A stretch of DNA of 5,295 nucleotides from NCBI GenBank assembly GCA_910579075.1, contig CAJTSV010000018.1, positions 1-5,295 on the forward strand. Reading direction: 5' to 3'. A model generated the notes under the pieces. That model saw only the letters and a list, made by a program, of their open reading frames with translations. It had not been told where the DNA came from and searched no databases. This document shows positions 5,024 to 5,295 of the stretch, one piece after another. Made by a program: the position numbers and the translations under genes. This stretch comes from an uncultured Eubacterium sp. GTDB taxonomy: Bacteria > Bacillota > Clostridia > Lachnospirales > Lachnospiraceae. Positions within the stretch are counted from its first letter, which is position 1. Each line of letters begins with the position of its first letter.

Positions 5024-5295
5024 CTAAAGCAGCTTTCTCCCCATCAGCACGCCCATCGCCGAAGCCATCATAAGCCCTCTCGTCCAGCCGCTGGAATCGC
5101 CGAGGCAGTACAGCCCCTTTACATTCGTGACCAGATTTTCATCCATGCGCACCTTATTGCTGTAAAATTTCAGTTCCGGCGAATAAAGAAGCGTCTCCGT
5201 GCTGGCAAACCCCGGGACAACCTGGTCCATCGCCTGGATAAAGCTGATAATATTTACCATGGCACGGTATGGCATGGCAGCTGTAATATCTCCTG
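5024..5295 (-). CDS. FAD-dependent dehydrogenase, COG2509-like, C-terminal end (5' part outside window)
   Basis: The frame is open from the right edge for 89 codons to TAG at 5024-5026. It begins GDITAAMPYRAM and so clearly continues upstream; the Met inside it (ATG at 5273-5275) is not the start. The end resembles the C-terminus of the uncharacterised FAD-dependent dehydrogenase family (COG2509, usually around 450-550 residues): VVPGFASTETLLYSPELKF, then SNKVRMDENL, then GLYCLGDSSGWTRGLMMASAMG, in which the GLYxxGDssG segment is the C-terminal FAD-binding motif. The final residues MGRKLL match the usual short closing helix. The physiological substrate of this family is unknown to me. The stop codon is followed after 19 bases by the start of the broken AAA-ATPase-like gene on the same strand; no terminator separates them. 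Confidence 0.8.
   Translation of the reverse strand, partial: GDITAAMPYRAMVNIISFIQAMDQVVPGFASTETLLYSPELKFYSNKVRMDENLVTNVKGLYCLGDSSGWTRGLMMASAMGVLMGRKLL

Overview
The window reads as a piece of a Gram-positive Firmicutes chromosome, most likely class Clostridia and plausibly Lachnospiraceae. That is an inference from three things: strong AGGAGG-type ribosome sites, a two-gene KtrAB potassium system, and a decayed AAA-ATPase-like/PD-(D/E)XK gene of a family that is common in gut Clostridia and Bacteroidetes. No marker gene fixes the species.

Layout from left to right. Positions 2-220 (+) are the 3' end of an unrecognised small membrane protein with a very basic tail. Positions 252-346 hold two hairpins. 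A tRNA-Glu(CTC) gene follows on the minus strand (368-439) with its own promoter. Next on the minus strand is a pyrimidine-salvage operon, udp (1013-1798) then cdd (558-971), driven by a well-formed promoter at 1837-1865. Cdd turns cytidine into uridine and Udp splits uridine to uracil and ribose-1-phosphate, so the pair feeds nucleosides into the uracil pool and carbon metabolism.

The 375-base gap at 1799-2173 separates this operon from a divergent plus-strand operon. It holds the udp promoter, a 7-bp inverted repeat roughly midway between two divergent promoters, a doubtful 40-residue ORF with a good ribosome site, and a near-consensus promoter 39 bases ahead of ktrB. The plus-strand operon is ktrB (2174-3532), the membrane K+ channel-like subunit, then ktrA (3575-4237), the cytoplasmic RCK gating ring. 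It ends at a strong two-way hairpin (4249-4295).

Beyond this terminator, on the minus strand, lie a badly deleted AAA-ATPase-like pseudogene (4317-5004), whose three surviving pieces sit in three different frames, and the C-terminal end of a COG2509-type FAD-dependent dehydrogenase (5024-5295, running off the right edge).

I found no CRISPR array, insertion sequence or clear novel multi-gene system. The items most worth a second look are the doubly deleted pseudogene, which shows up only as a misleading 181-residue ORF, and the intergenic control region between udp and ktrB.
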